Made by a program: the position numbers and the translations under genes. A model generated the notes under the pieces. The model had not been told where the DNA came from. It saw only the letters and a list, made by a program, of their open reading frames with translations, and ran no database searches. Shown piece by piece: positions 44,788 to 53,361 of a stretch of DNA of 64,000 nucleotides; the first letter of the stretch is position 1, and each line of letters starts with the position of its first letter. Source of the stretch: an uncultured Eubacteriales bacterium (GTDB lineage Bacteria; Bacillota; Clostridia; Lachnospirales; Cellulosilyticaceae); the NCBI GenBank assembly GCA_900551325.1, contig URVM01000005.1, forward strand, positions 179,533 to 243,532, given 5' to 3'.

Positions 44788-45210
44788 TTAAAGTGTTTTA
44801 AGTCCTATTTCTATAATTTCTTGTATACGGTCAATTTTACCTTCTACGTATAAATAACCTATGAGGGCTTCTAGACCTGTGGCATGACGGTACTCTGTAA
44901 TGTCAGCATTTTTAGGTGCTGATATACTTTTAGCATTACGTCCACGCTTCAAAACTTGTAATTCTTCTTCTGTTAGCTCACTCTCTACCAAATGATAAAG
45001 TTTTGCTTGTGCGCTAGCTCGTACAAGTTCACGAGATGCCTTGTGCATTTTATTTACAGGCATGTTTCCTCTTGCAAGAACGTGTGTACGAACAAAAAGT
45101 TCGTACACACCATCACCAATATAGGCCAGTGCAAGGGGTGAGTAAGTATTGGCTTTGTGTTCATTTATTTTTGTAGCATTATTCAAAACTTCATTAATGT
45201 TAGTATTCAT
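44788..45210 (-). CDS. mrnC: Mini-ribonuclease III
   Basis: 140 residues, the RNase III catalytic domain without a double-strand-binding domain. Signature LALAYIGDGVYELFVRTHVL carries the catalytic acids; later KRGRNAKSISAPKNADITEY and ATGLEALIGYLYVEGKIDRI. MrnC matures 23S rRNA ends in Firmicutes. Located 11 bp after cysS, the usual partner. Confidence 0.95.
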   Translation of the reverse strand: MNTNINEVLNNATKINEHKANTYSPLALAYIGDGVYELFVRTHVLARGNMPVNKMHKASRELVRASAQAKLYHLVESELTEEELQVLKRGRNAKSISAPKNADITEYRHATGLEALIGYLYVEGKIDRIQEIIEIGLKTL

Positions 45211-45221
45211 ATTCCTTGATT

Positions 45222-46640
45222 TTATATACGTTTGTAACGTACTCCTTCTCTAGTATCTTCGATTAGTACACCTTGTTCTTTAAGCCAATCACGAATACGG
45301 TCAGCTTCTGCAAAATCACGGTTTTTCTTAGCCGCTTTACGATCTTCTATATACTTTTCGATGTCTTTATCAGATAAAGCATACTCTTTAGTATCTTCAT
45401 TTTCATAAAGAAGGCCTAATATATTATTAAGCTTCATAAATTGATTGTACACAGCTTCTGTAAAGGCATGTGTTGCACCTTCTTTAGCATAAGTGTTAGC
45501 AAATTTTACAAGCTCAAAGATGAAACTAATGGCATCCGCAGTATTAAAGTCATCAGACATAGCTTGGTGGAACTTTTCTTCAAAAACATTTAATTCTTTT
45601 AAATGTTCTTCTTCTTGTACTGTTAGTGTTTCCCCTTTTGCATGACTTAAAGCAAATTCTAAGTTATCTTTACAATTTTTAATACGATTTAAACCATTTT
45701 GTGCTGCTTCCATTAAATCATTACTATAGTTTAATGGACTTCTATAATGTGCACTAAGCATAAAGAAACGTACTGTATCATAACCATAAGCTTCGCCTAC
45801 ATCTCTTAAAAGTTTAAAGTTATTAAGAGATTTACTCATTTTATGGTTATCTATATTTAAGAAGCTATTGTGCATCCAGTATTTAGCAAAAGGCTTACCA
45901 TTTGCTGCTTCACTTTGTGCAATTTCATTTTCATGGTGTGGGAAAATAAGGTCTTCTCCACCTGCATGAATATCAATGGTTTCGCCTAAAAATTTCTTAC
46001 ACATAGCTGAACATTCAATATGCCATCCTGGGCGCCCCTCACTCCATGGACTTTCCCAATAAGGCTCACCTTCTTTTTTAGGCTTCCAAAGAACAAAGTC
46101 CATATGGTTTTTCTTCTCATCACCTAGTGTAACACGTTCACTAGCACCTGCTTCTAAATCTTCTAAAACTTTTTTTGAAAGCTTTCCATATTGATTAAAG
46201 GCTGCTGTATCAAAATACACACTGCCATTTACTGCATAGGCAAAACCTTTTTCTATAAGGTTTTCAATCATCTCAATGATTTGTTCCATCTCCTCGGTTA
46301 CACGAGGATGAGATGTGGCTGGTTGAATATTTAAATTGGCTGCATCTTTTAAAGTTTCTCCAATATAATACTCAACAAGTTCTGTTGTAGAACGGCCTTC
46401 TTCATTGGCTTTCTTTATGATTTTGTCATCAACATCTGTAAAGTTTTGAACAAAATTTACATCATAACCTACAGCTTCAAAATATCTTCTTACTGTATCA
46501 AATACAATGTACGGTCTAGCATTACCAATATGAATCAAGTTGTATACTGTTGGTCCACATACATACATACGCACTTTATCCTGTTCAATCGGACTAAAGA
46601 TTTCTTTTTGTTTAGTAAGTGTATTATAAATTTTAATCAT
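45222..46640 (-). CDS. cysS: cysteinyl-tRNA synthetase
   Basis: 472 residues from the ATG at 46640 (MIKIYNTLTKQKEIF), with AAGGAG eight bases before; a longer frame reaches into cysE and lacks a site. Class I signatures: HIGNARPYIVFD, zinc ligands in YVCGPTVYN and WHIECSAMCKKFLG, and KMSKSLNN. It charges tRNA-Cys with cysteine. Expression should follow the cysteine T-box ahead of cysE, 22 bp upstream. Confidence 0.96.
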   Translation of the reverse strand: MIKIYNTLTKQKEIFSPIEQDKVRMYVCGPTVYNLIHIGNARPYIVFDTVRRYFEAVGYDVNFVQNFTDVDDKIIKKANEEGRSTTELVEYYIGETLKDAANLNIQPATSHPRVTEEMEQIIEMIENLIEKGFAYAVNGSVYFDTAAFNQYGKLSKKVLEDLEAGASERVTLGDEKKNHMDFVLWKPKKEGEPYWESPWSEGRPGWHIECSAMCKKFLGETIDIHAGGEDLIFPHHENEIAQSEAANGKPFAKYWMHNSFLNIDNHKMSKSLNNFKLLRDVGEAYGYDTVRFFMLSAHYRSPLNYSNDLMEAAQNGLNRIKNCKDNLEFALSHAKGETLTVQEEEHLKELNVFEEKFHQAMSDDFNTADAISFIFELVKFANTYAKEGATHAFTEAVYNQFMKLNNILGLLYENEDTKEYALSDKDIEKYIEDRKAAKKNRDFAEADRIRDWLKEQGVLIEDTREGVRYKRI

Positions 46641-46662
46641 CTTTTCATCTCCTTTGTATGGA

Positions 46663-47400
46663 TTATTCCTTATTAGATGCACAAGCTTCTTTGTTTAAAC
46701 AATTTGCATCTTTACATGTACTTATACTAGATTCATCTATATCAGAATTTAATTCCTGCTCTAACTTAGTTTCTAGCTTATTTATTTTACATTGTAGTTT
46801 TTCTATCGTTTTACGCATTTTGCATATTTCCATTTGTACAGGGTCTGGCATCTTCACTTGATCTAGTTGCTGGCAAGGATTTACTCTTTGACCTGCAATT
46901 TTAACAACATGGCCTGGAATACCTACAACTGTGCTGTCTTCTGGCACTTCTTGAAGGACCACTGCATTGGCAGCTATACGTGAATTATCTCCAACTTTAA
47001 AAGGTCCTAATACTTTAGCGCCTGTACTAATCATCACATTATTCCCAATAGTTGGGTGGCGCTTACCATGATCTTTTCCTGTACCCCCTAAAGTTACACC
47101 ATGATAAATGGTAACATTATCTCCTATTTCACAAGTTTCACCGATTACTACACCCATGCCATGATCGATAAATACCCCTTTACCAATCGTTGCTCCTGGA
47201 TGAATTTCAATGCCTGTTAGTCCCCTTGCTACTTGGGAAATCATTCTGGCTAAAAAATAACATTTCTTAGTATATAAATAGTGACTTATCTTATGAAATA
47301 ATAAGGCATAAAAACTAGGGTATAAAAAAACTTCTGCTGAGTTTTTAATTGCCGGATCCCGTTCTTTAATCACATTGATTTGTTCTTTAATATAACCCAT
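46663..47400 (-). CDS. cysE: serine O-acetyltransferase with Cys-rich C-terminal extension
   Basis: 245 residues. N-terminal helical domain (EQINVIKERDPAIKNSAEVF) then the left-handed hexapeptide-repeat helix: GIEIHPGATIGKGVFIDHG, GETCEIGDNVTIYHGVTLGG, GKRHPTIGNNVMI. The enzyme acetylates serine for cysteine synthesis. An extra ~65 residues follow the helix, with a coiled-coil segment (KTIEKLQCKINKLETKLEQE) and a tail with several Cys (CKDANCLNKEAC), longer than usual. First gene behind the cysteine T-box, so it is induced when tRNA-Cys is uncharged. Confidence 0.93.
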   Translation of the reverse strand: MGYIKEQINVIKERDPAIKNSAEVFLYPSFYALLFHKISHYLYTKKCYFLARMISQVARGLTGIEIHPGATIGKGVFIDHGMGVVIGETCEIGDNVTIYHGVTLGGTGKDHGKRHPTIGNNVMISTGAKVLGPFKVGDNSRIAANAVVLQEVPEDSTVVGIPGHVVKIAGQRVNPCQQLDQVKMPDPVQMEICKMRKTIEKLQCKINKLETKLEQELNSDIDESSISTCKDANCLNKEACASNKE

Positions 47401-47425
47401 TAAATTCCCTCCTCAAAAAATACAA

Positions 47426-47723
47426 TAAAAAAGCTCCCCTCTAGTTCAGAGGCGAGTTGTCGCGGTTCCACTCTGATTAAAGCATCCCTTAATACCTAAA
47501 CTTAGAAGCTTCATCTTCATTGCTTTAACGCAGCACCTACGACCTAAACTACTCATCTTTTCACCTTCTGTGAATGATTTTCGCAAAAGATAGCTCCAGA
47601 ATGCACTTCATTTAACTTATTAGAACCCACTTCCAGCCTAGGTGCGTCTCTCTAAACTAATTCATTAAACTACTCTTTCCTTCATTGCTTTTATTCTTCT
47701 ATTCAAATTAAAACTACATATTA
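47426..47723 (-). ncRNA. T-box leader, cysteine-specific
   Basis: Leftward the leader ends with the T-box AGAGTGGAACCGCGAC (47459-47474) and a terminator with stem CTCCCCTCT/AGAGGcGAG and six T residues (47427-47455). The specifier region reads GAAGTGCATTCTGG, presenting the Cys codon TGC. It regulates cysE and cysS by sensing uncharged tRNA-Cys. Confidence 0.93.
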
Positions 47724-47729
47724 TTTCTT

Positions 47730-47758
47730 ATTATAATTCATAAAGCATACTGTTTCAA
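47730..47758 (-). promoter_or_regulatory. promoter of cysteine T-box operon
   Basis: Leftward TTGAAA, exact 17-bp spacer, TATAAT; transcription would begin a few bases before the T-box stem I. Confidence 0.78.
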
Positions 47759-47813
47759 CTAGTATTACTTATTTATTATATTAGAAACTTATGTTTTTGT
47801 GCTATTTCAACTC

Positions 47814-48287
47814 TTATTTATCAAGGAGTACAATGGCTTGACTAGATATGCCTGCTTCTGTTCCTGTAAAGCCTAAACCTTCTTCTGTTGTCGCTTTTAC
47901 ATTAATCTGGTCAAGGTCTATGCCTAGAGCATTTGCAATATTTTTACGCATGTTTATAATATGTGGTGCCATTTTAGGTTTTTGTGCAATAATGGTTGCA
48001 TCAATATTGTGTATTTTAGCACCTTCTTTATCTAAAAGTCCTTTTACATGTTCTAATAGCTTAATGCTAGAAATCCCTTTATACTCTGGGTCTGTATCTG
48101 GGAAATGCTTACCTATATCTCCACCTGCAATGGCTCCAAGTAATGCATCCATTACAGCATGCACAAGTACGTCTGCATCAGAATGCCCAAGTAAGCCTAA
48201 TGTATGCGGAATCTCTATTCCCCCTAAAATAAGTTTACGACCTTCTACAAGTTTGTGTACATCATAACCCATTCCTATTCTTAACAT
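47814..48287 (-). CDS. ispF: 2-C-methyl-D-erythritol 2,4-cyclodiphosphate synthase
   Basis: 157 residues, normal length. The N-terminal metal site GMGYDVHKLVEGR, HSDADVLVHAVMDALLGA and IGKHFPDTDP, and the C-terminal KATTEEGLGFTGTEAG are all IspF signatures. It forms the cyclic diphosphate in the non-mevalonate isoprenoid pathway. Stands alone, leftward; no ispD next to it. Confidence 0.96.
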   Translation of the reverse strand: MLRIGMGYDVHKLVEGRKLILGGIEIPHTLGLLGHSDADVLVHAVMDALLGAIAGGDIGKHFPDTDPEYKGISSIKLLEHVKGLLDKEGAKIHNIDATIIAQKPKMAPHIINMRKNIANALGIDLDQINVKATTEEGLGFTGTEAGISSQAIVLLDK

Positions 48288-48485
48288 ATTCTCTTTCCTT
48301 TCTTCTTATGTCCTGTCATTTTATTAGTATATTAATTTATTTACTTCTCATTCTAATTATGTTGCTTTATATTTTATTAATCTATATTTTAGTATGTTAA
48401 AATAAACAATCCTCTTCCTTATTATAGCATACTTTTGTATATACTAAATCTATGTTGTGTGTATTTAAAATTTTTATTATGTACT

Positions 48486-48514
48486 TGAAACTTTTAACCT
48501 ACTCCAAAGGTCTA
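48486..48514 (+). promoter_or_regulatory. ECF (SigV-type) autoregulatory promoter
   Basis: TGAAAC at 48486-48491 (extended TGAAACTTTT), 17 bp, then GGTCTA at 48509-48514, one base from the CGTCTA -10 of Bacillus SigV. It lies 48 bp before the sigV start. Confidence 0.68.
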
Positions 48515-48561
48515 ATCAATGTATCACCCAATACAACTACCAGCGCTGGAAGGTCATTTAT

Positions 48562-49035
48562 ATGAAAAGTAAACTTATTGATTATATTATCACTTATAAA
48601 GAAAAACACTATCGCATTGCCTACAGCTATGTAAAAAATAAAGAGGATGCTTTAGATATTGTCCAAGATACGATTGTTAAAGCACTTAAATATGAACATA
48701 CATTACATGAACCTAGTTATTTAAATACATGGTTTATTAAAATACTCATTAACAATTGTAAGACTTATTTGCAAAAGCAGAATCGCTACATAGATGTAGA
48801 GGATGAAATACTTGAAAACTTAGATTCACCTCATATGGATACTTATCGTTCCTTTGAGCTTGAAGAAGCTTTAGACAAACTCTCCTATACGGAGAAAACC
48901 ATAATCCTTCTTAGATACTTTGAACAGTTAGAATTAAAAGAAGTGGCTAAGGTTATGGACAAAAATCTTAGTACGGTTAAGTCTATCTTATACCGTGCAC
49001 TGAAAAAACTAAAGGTTCAATTAGAAGAAGATTAG
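48562..49035 (+). CDS. sigV: ECF RNA polymerase sigma factor, SigV type
   Basis: 157 residues. Region 2 is AYSYVKNKEDALDIVQDTIV and the YLNTWFIKILINNCKTYL segment; region 4 is LSYTEKTIILLRYFEQLELK with KNLSTVKSILYRALKKLK. Paired with an RsiV-like anti-sigma 13 bp downstream, it matches the Bacillus/Enterococcus lysozyme-response sigma. Target genes such as an O-acetyltransferase are not in this window. The upstream promoter fits autoregulation. Confidence 0.92.
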   Translation: MKSKLIDYIITYKEKHYRIAYSYVKNKEDALDIVQDTIVKALKYEHTLHEPSYLNTWFIKILINNCKTYLQKQNRYIDVEDEILENLDSPHMDTYRSFELEEALDKLSYTEKTIILLRYFEQLELKEVAKVMDKNLSTVKSILYRALKKLKVQLEED

Positions 49036-49048
49036 AGAAGGTGAAAAC

Positions 49049-49963
49049 ATGAAAAATAATAAAACACATAAACAACTTAATACCGCTTTAGAAGATCACT
49101 TAAATTCTATTCCCATTCCTGAGGAGTTAGATTTAGTGGTACAACGTGCTATTAAAGAAAGTAAAAATTCTAGTAAAAGGATGATTAACATGAAAAAATT
49201 AACCAAAAACATTGGAGCTACTGCTGCTGCTCTTGCAATAGGTTTTATTGGTATGGCTAACTTTAGTCCTACTTTTGCAAAGTCAATGAGTGAGTTACCT
49301 ATTATTGGAGATATCGTTAATGTGGTTACATTTACTCAATTTGACTATCATAAAGATACTTATGATGCTACACTTAATGCTCCTGTCATTGAAGGTTTGA
49401 AAGATAAGGAACTTGAAGAAACACTTAATAGTAAATATGCCAAAGAAAACAAAGCACTTTTTGAAAAATTTGAAGAAGAAGTTACCTCACTTGAAAGTTT
49501 TACAGAAGGTGGCCATTTAGGTGTAGATTCTGGCTTTATGATTAAAACAAATAATGACCAAATTCTCTCCATTGCCCGTTATGTGGTCAATACTGTTGGC
49601 TCTTCTTCAACTACAATGACCTATGATACCATTGATAAAGAAAATGAAATACTTCTTACTTTACCAAGCCTTTTTAAAGATTCATCTTACGTAGAGCTTA
49701 TTAGTGAAAATATTAAAACACAAATGAGAGAACGTATGAAAGAAGATGAAAACTTAGTTTATTGGATAAAAGGTGATGCTGATGCTTTAGATGGATTTGA
49801 CCAAATAAGTGCTGAGCAAGCTTTTTATATTTCAGATGCTGGTAAATTAGTCATTTCTTTTGATAAATATGCAGTATCTCCAGGCTTTATGGGTGTTCAA
49901 GAATTTGAAATTCCTACTGAAGTGATTCAATCTGCTTTAGTAAGTAACGCTTATATTAAATAG
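49049..49963 (+). CDS. rsiV: RsiV-type membrane anti-sigma factor (lysozyme sensor)
   Basis: 304 residues. The N-terminal ~50 residues hold sigma in the cytoplasm (IPIPEELDLVVQRAIKESKN), then one membrane helix (about 56-75) and an outer domain of the DUF4179/DUF3298 type (SELPIIGDIVNVVTFTQFDY, EENKALFEKFEEEVTSLE-like helix, TLPSLFKDSSYVELISENIK, then ISFDKYAVSPGFMGVQEFEI). In RsiV this domain binds lysozyme and is then cut by signal peptidase and site-2 protease, freeing SigV. Lysozyme binding here is inferred from the family. Confidence 0.9.
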   Translation: MKNNKTHKQLNTALEDHLNSIPIPEELDLVVQRAIKESKNSSKRMINMKKLTKNIGATAAALAIGFIGMANFSPTFAKSMSELPIIGDIVNVVTFTQFDYHKDTYDATLNAPVIEGLKDKELEETLNSKYAKENKALFEKFEEEVTSLESFTEGGHLGVDSGFMIKTNNDQILSIARYVVNTVGSSSTTMTYDTIDKENEILLTLPSLFKDSSYVELISENIKTQMRERMKEDENLVYWIKGDADALDGFDQISAEQAFYISDAGKLVISFDKYAVSPGFMGVQEFEIPTEVIQSALVSNAYIK

Positions 49964-50058
49964 TATCCCTATTGGATCTAATAATCTATCCTTCAACCAT
50001 GATCACAACTCAATAAAAGGTATACCCCTACTAAATAGATAAGGTCTATATACTTAAG

Positions 50059-50106
50059 AAGCGCTATAAAACTAATCAAATTCCTAGTTTTATAGCGCTT
50101 TTATTT
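50059..50106 (+). terminator. sigV-rsiV terminator
   Basis: Perfect 16-bp arms AAGCGCTATAAAACTA and TAGTTTTATAGCGCTT followed by TTATTTATT; also separates convergent degV-family gene. Confidence 0.82.
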
Positions 50107-50146
50107 ATTATAATTAATATAATTGCTTATCCGTTATGCCTTATTA

Positions 50147-51004
50147 CTACTCTATAATTTGTATAGCAATACCAAGAAGTCCAGGTCCTGTGTGTACACC
50201 TAAAGCTGGACTAATTTGTCCTTGTACAAATGTATCTACACCTGGTAGTTTATCCATCATTTGTGCTTTAATAGCTTCTGCTTCTTCTGGTGCGCCACCA
50301 TGGCAAATGGCTACATTATACTTCTTACCCGTTGCGGCAAACTCTGTTGCAAGCTCCATAATCTTATCTATAGATTTTTTTCTTCCTCTTACTTTAGCTA
50401 CGTTGTAGTAAATACCTTCTTCATTACAAGAAATAATCGGTTTAAGATTAAGCATATTCCCAACAAGTGATGCTACTAATCCAATACGTCCACCTTTTTG
50501 AAGGTATTCTAATGTATCTACACAGAAAAATACTTTAGATTTAAAAATATTGTTTGCTACAACTTCTTTAAGCTCATCAAAAGCCATGCCTTCTTCAATA
50601 TATTTAGCTGCTTGGATGGCATTAAATCCTGCTGCAATAGCAATATTTAGTGTATCAATAACTACAATTTCTAATCCTTCATATTCTTTAGCTAACATAG
50701 AGACTAAATTATGGGTGCCGCTTAAGCCACTAGATAAAGTGACTGCTAGTACCTTCTCATAACCATCAGCCTTAATTTGATCAAACTTCTCTATAATTTC
50801 TGTTCCACCAGGAAGGGATGTTTTAGGAATTTCTTGTGATAATCTACTGTAAACTTCATCTGCCGTAATGTCTACACCATCTGAATATTCTCTCTCACTA
50901 TAAATAATTTTAAGAGGGATTGTATACATATTGTATTGTTTAACAAGTGCTGCTGGTACATCAATACAGGAATCCACTAGTAAGGCTATTTTTTGTTGAT
51001 TCAT
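50147..51004 (-). CDS. DegV family fatty-acid-binding protein
   Basis: 285 residues. DegV hallmarks: KIALLVDSCIDVPAALVKQY, YSDGVDITADEVYSRL, KTSLPG, the SSGLSGTHN fatty-acid headgroup loop and a C-terminal GPGLLGIAI. Such proteins present fatty acids to the FakA kinase for lipid synthesis. No fakA is adjacent. Monocistronic. Confidence 0.93.
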   Translation of the reverse strand: MNQQKIALLVDSCIDVPAALVKQYNMYTIPLKIIYSEREYSDGVDITADEVYSRLSQEIPKTSLPGGTEIIEKFDQIKADGYEKVLAVTLSSGLSGTHNLVSMLAKEYEGLEIVVIDTLNIAIAAGFNAIQAAKYIEEGMAFDELKEVVANNIFKSKVFFCVDTLEYLQKGGRIGLVASLVGNMLNLKPIISCNEEGIYYNVAKVRGRKKSIDKIMELATEFAATGKKYNVAICHGGAPEEAEAIKAQMMDKLPGVDTFVQGQISPALGVHTGPGLLGIAIQIIE

Positions 51005-51144
51005 TTTTCAACCCTCGCTTTTCTTTCTATTTTATAATATTATAACATTTTATATGCTTATTATAAAACATCATACTATCTTCTATTAATTACAATCATA
51101 CATTATATCAATTATGGTTTCAAGTAGTTTTTATTACTATATAC

Positions 51145-51789
51145 TTATTTTTCTTCCACTTCTAATACGCCTCTTACAATGAGCCGATGAGTGGCTTTCA
51201 CAACAGGTTCACAAGTAATTAAAGTAAGTACCTTCTTATCTTCTACTGGCTCTAATACCCACGTACTTTCCGGCTCTACAATAAATATTTCACTTACTTT
51301 GTAGGTATAGCTTCGCTCTTGCTGCGTAAGTACAATCACATCCCCCTCCTTTACTTCTCCTAGTCGATTAAACATCTTACTAAAAGTATAACTTCTATGC
51401 CCTGCAATGGCACAATTACCTACTTGCCCTGGTAAAGCCGTGCCTTCCATATGTCCAGCCCCTATTTTAAGTTCCTCCTGGGTAGTGCCTTCTAGTAAAG
51501 GTAGCTCTATGTCTACACTTGGTATAGCAAGCATCCCCATCACTTCTCCCTTTACTACTTGTCCTTCTACAATAGCGGATACACTTTCCTCTATCAAGGG
51601 TACTGCCCCTTTCTTTTCTTGTTCGTCTAAAGCTTCAAACTGTTCCTGCAACACTCTATTTTTCTCCACATAAGTTTCTATATAAACCCGCTGCTGCCGC
51701 TGTATATAAAGACCTCCAACTATAGGTATCATAAAGATAGCTATCCCTATTAAAATAAGTAATGTACCTAGCTTTTTCAAACTTGTCAC
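51145..51789 (-). CDS. class D sortase
   Basis: 214 residues. N-terminal membrane anchor (LLILIGIAIFMIPIVGG), then the sortase beta-barrel with catalytic His131 (AIAGHRSYTF), Cys193 (TLITCEP) and Arg202 (KATHRLIVRG). The TLITC box and size suit class D. Sortases join LPXTG-type proteins to peptidoglycan or to each other. The LPKTG protein at 54534-55433 in the same cluster is the obvious substrate. GGAGG precedes the ATG at 51789. Confidence 0.93.
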   Translation of the reverse strand: MTSLKKLGTLLILIGIAIFMIPIVGGLYIQRQQRVYIETYVEKNRVLQEQFEALDEQEKKGAVPLIEESVSAIVEGQVVKGEVMGMLAIPSVDIELPLLEGTTQEELKIGAGHMEGTALPGQVGNCAIAGHRSYTFSKMFNRLGEVKEGDVIVLTQQERSYTYKVSEIFIVEPESTWVLEPVEDKKVLTLITCEPVVKATHRLIVRGVLEVEEK

Positions 51790-51867
51790 CTCCTTGTATA
51801 CTATATGAAGTTAGGGAAGGATTAATAATAGTTAAATGGAAATTTAATCTATAATAAAAATACTCAT

Positions 51868-51900
51868 TAAAAATAGGCAGTGGTCAGCTGCCTATTTTAG
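51868..51900 (-). terminator. terminator after TasA-like gene
   Basis: Perfect arms AAAATAGGCAG and CTGCCTATTTT, leftward tail of A/T, between the exported-subunit and sortase genes. Confidence 0.8.
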
Positions 51901-51907
51901 TCATTGA

Positions 51908-53173
51908 TTAATTTATTTCTACAACCTGAATTTGATTCCAATTTGAACTAAGGTTTGGAAATGCTCCTCTTTTATTGTCTTTTTGTGCTTGATATAATTT
52001 ACCCCAATACATTACATAATCACCCGTATGATATTGCCTATCAAAATTCCAGTTATTTACAACAATCTTTTCCCATGATTTAGCATCAAATAATTGGGCT
52101 TCTTCTTTATCTTGAAGGTAATACTTTTCACCTGATTTTACAACAGTACCTTTTCCATATCCAGTTGTCTCATTTCCTTCACCTGGTTTGGTTTCAGCAC
52201 TATTTGCTGGTGCATTGAATTGATCCCAGCCAAGTTCTACATCAACGGTGATGGCACCACTTAGTTGTGTTAACGCATCTAATACATCACTTTGTTTCTC
52301 ATATTTTCCACTTGTATACTTACCTACTTCATCTGGATCCATTGCAATACCGCATACTGCATCAAGTCTTGATTCATTCGCATCTTCTACAAAGATTGTG
52401 AACTGATTGCTATCGGTTTTAGAAATAGGTATATATTTTGTATCTAATGCACTAAGTCTTACAAAATCTTGTTCTCCAACAGTGAACACATCATCACCAT
52501 CAAATAAATCACTAATAAGTACATTGCCTTCTCCATTATCCGCTAAAATTTTAACATTTATACCAAGTATGTCTTTAAGTTTAGCATTGTCATTTGTGTC
52601 ATTCACTTCTGGCATAGTAACTTTTACTTTAACACCTGCAAGTTTGGCTGCTACTGTTCCTGTATTGATAATATCAGCGCGGTAAAACTGAGCGTAGCCT
52701 GGATATATATCATTAATTGTCATTGTCATCTTATCTGCTGTTACAACTTCATTTTTATCATATACATACTCGTTAGCTTTGTCACCTTGTTTTACATTTC
52801 CTGTATCAACTCGCCCTATCTCACTTGTTACAGCGTGTCTATTTTGATCCCCTTTACTATCTGTATTATCTGCATAATCTCCTAAAATACTATTTCCTAA
52901 ATTGTTATAACCTGTATCATCACCTTTTGTTTTATCATTATCTCTATCTTCTGTTATTGGAAGTTGAACGCCATCTACACCATCAAAAATAGTATACTCA
53001 TTTTCTCCAAAACCATATTGTTCATAAGGTGCAATATCTACAAATTTAACTTCTAAATTACCTGTTGTAGCTGTTGTTTGAATAGTTAATGTATCTGTCC
53101 AGTAGGCATATCCTGTTCCCATTAGGATCATGCTTAGTGCTACGAGGCCTGCAATAAACTTTGTTCTTTTCAT
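51908..53173 (-). CDS. SipW-dependent TasA/camelysin-like protein with tandem chitin-binding-like repeats
   Basis: 421 residues. The N-terminal signal ends in the SipW-type phrase GYAYWTDTLTIQTTATTGNL, shared with other proteins of the cluster; the mature chain starts with a camelysin-like beta domain (KFVDIAPYEQYGFGENEY, YPGYAQFYRADIINTGTVAA). The last ~85 residues hold two short repeats of the carbohydrate-binding V/XII (ChtBD3) pattern: about 337-375 (GKGTVVKSGEKYYL...W) and 381-416 (YHTGDYVMYWGKLYQAQ...NW). It could form or decorate a fibre that binds chitin, cellulose or peptidoglycan. It has its own promoter region and terminator. Confidence 0.85.
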   Translation of the reverse strand: MKRTKFIAGLVALSMILMGTGYAYWTDTLTIQTTATTGNLEVKFVDIAPYEQYGFGENEYTIFDGVDGVQLPITEDRDNDKTKGDDTGYNNLGNSILGDYADNTDSKGDQNRHAVTSEIGRVDTGNVKQGDKANEYVYDKNEVVTADKMTMTINDIYPGYAQFYRADIINTGTVAAKLAGVKVKVTMPEVNDTNDNAKLKDILGINVKILADNGEGNVLISDLFDGDDVFTVGEQDFVRLSALDTKYIPISKTDSNQFTIFVEDANESRLDAVCGIAMDPDEVGKYTSGKYEKQSDVLDALTQLSGAITVDVELGWDQFNAPANSAETKPGEGNETTGYGKGTVVKSGEKYYLQDKEEAQLFDAKSWEKIVVNNWNFDRQYHTGDYVMYWGKLYQAQKDNKRGAFPNLSSNWNQIQVVEIN

Positions 53174-53232
53174 TCTTTAAATCCCCCTTGATTATTTATT
53201 TGTTTTGCGAACATTTGTTGTTCTTCTTCCTC

Positions 53233-53270
53233 ATTATAAATGAAGGGGGTGGATGAGACATTGCCCCTAG
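53233..53270 (-). promoter_or_regulatory. promoter region of TasA-like gene with G/C block
   Basis: Leftward TATAAT (53233-53238) has no good -35 at the usual distance; instead a G/C-rich inverted repeat AGGGG...CCCCT (53244-53268) sits there, which looks like an activator site. The response regulator of the cluster is the natural candidate. Confidence 0.42.
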
Positions 53271-53317
53271 GTCTACTCTTATTTACTTATAAAGCGTATT
53301 CCTTTCTACTACTAAAA

Positions 53318-53352
53318 GAGATAGCCTCTACTCCTTTTGGAGTAGAGGCTAG
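53318..53352 (-). terminator. terminator after DUF5305 gene
   Basis: Perfect 13-bp arms TAGCCTCTACTCC and GGAGTAGAGGCTA with TTTT loop and leftward TCTTTTAG tail. Confidence 0.75.
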
Positions 53353-53361
53353 TAGTATGTA

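Noticed and set aside
47848..48267. Rightward 139-codon frame over ispF
   Set aside because: Antisense shadow of the clearly conserved ispF gene; Ser/Pro/Cys-rich composition typical of such shadows.
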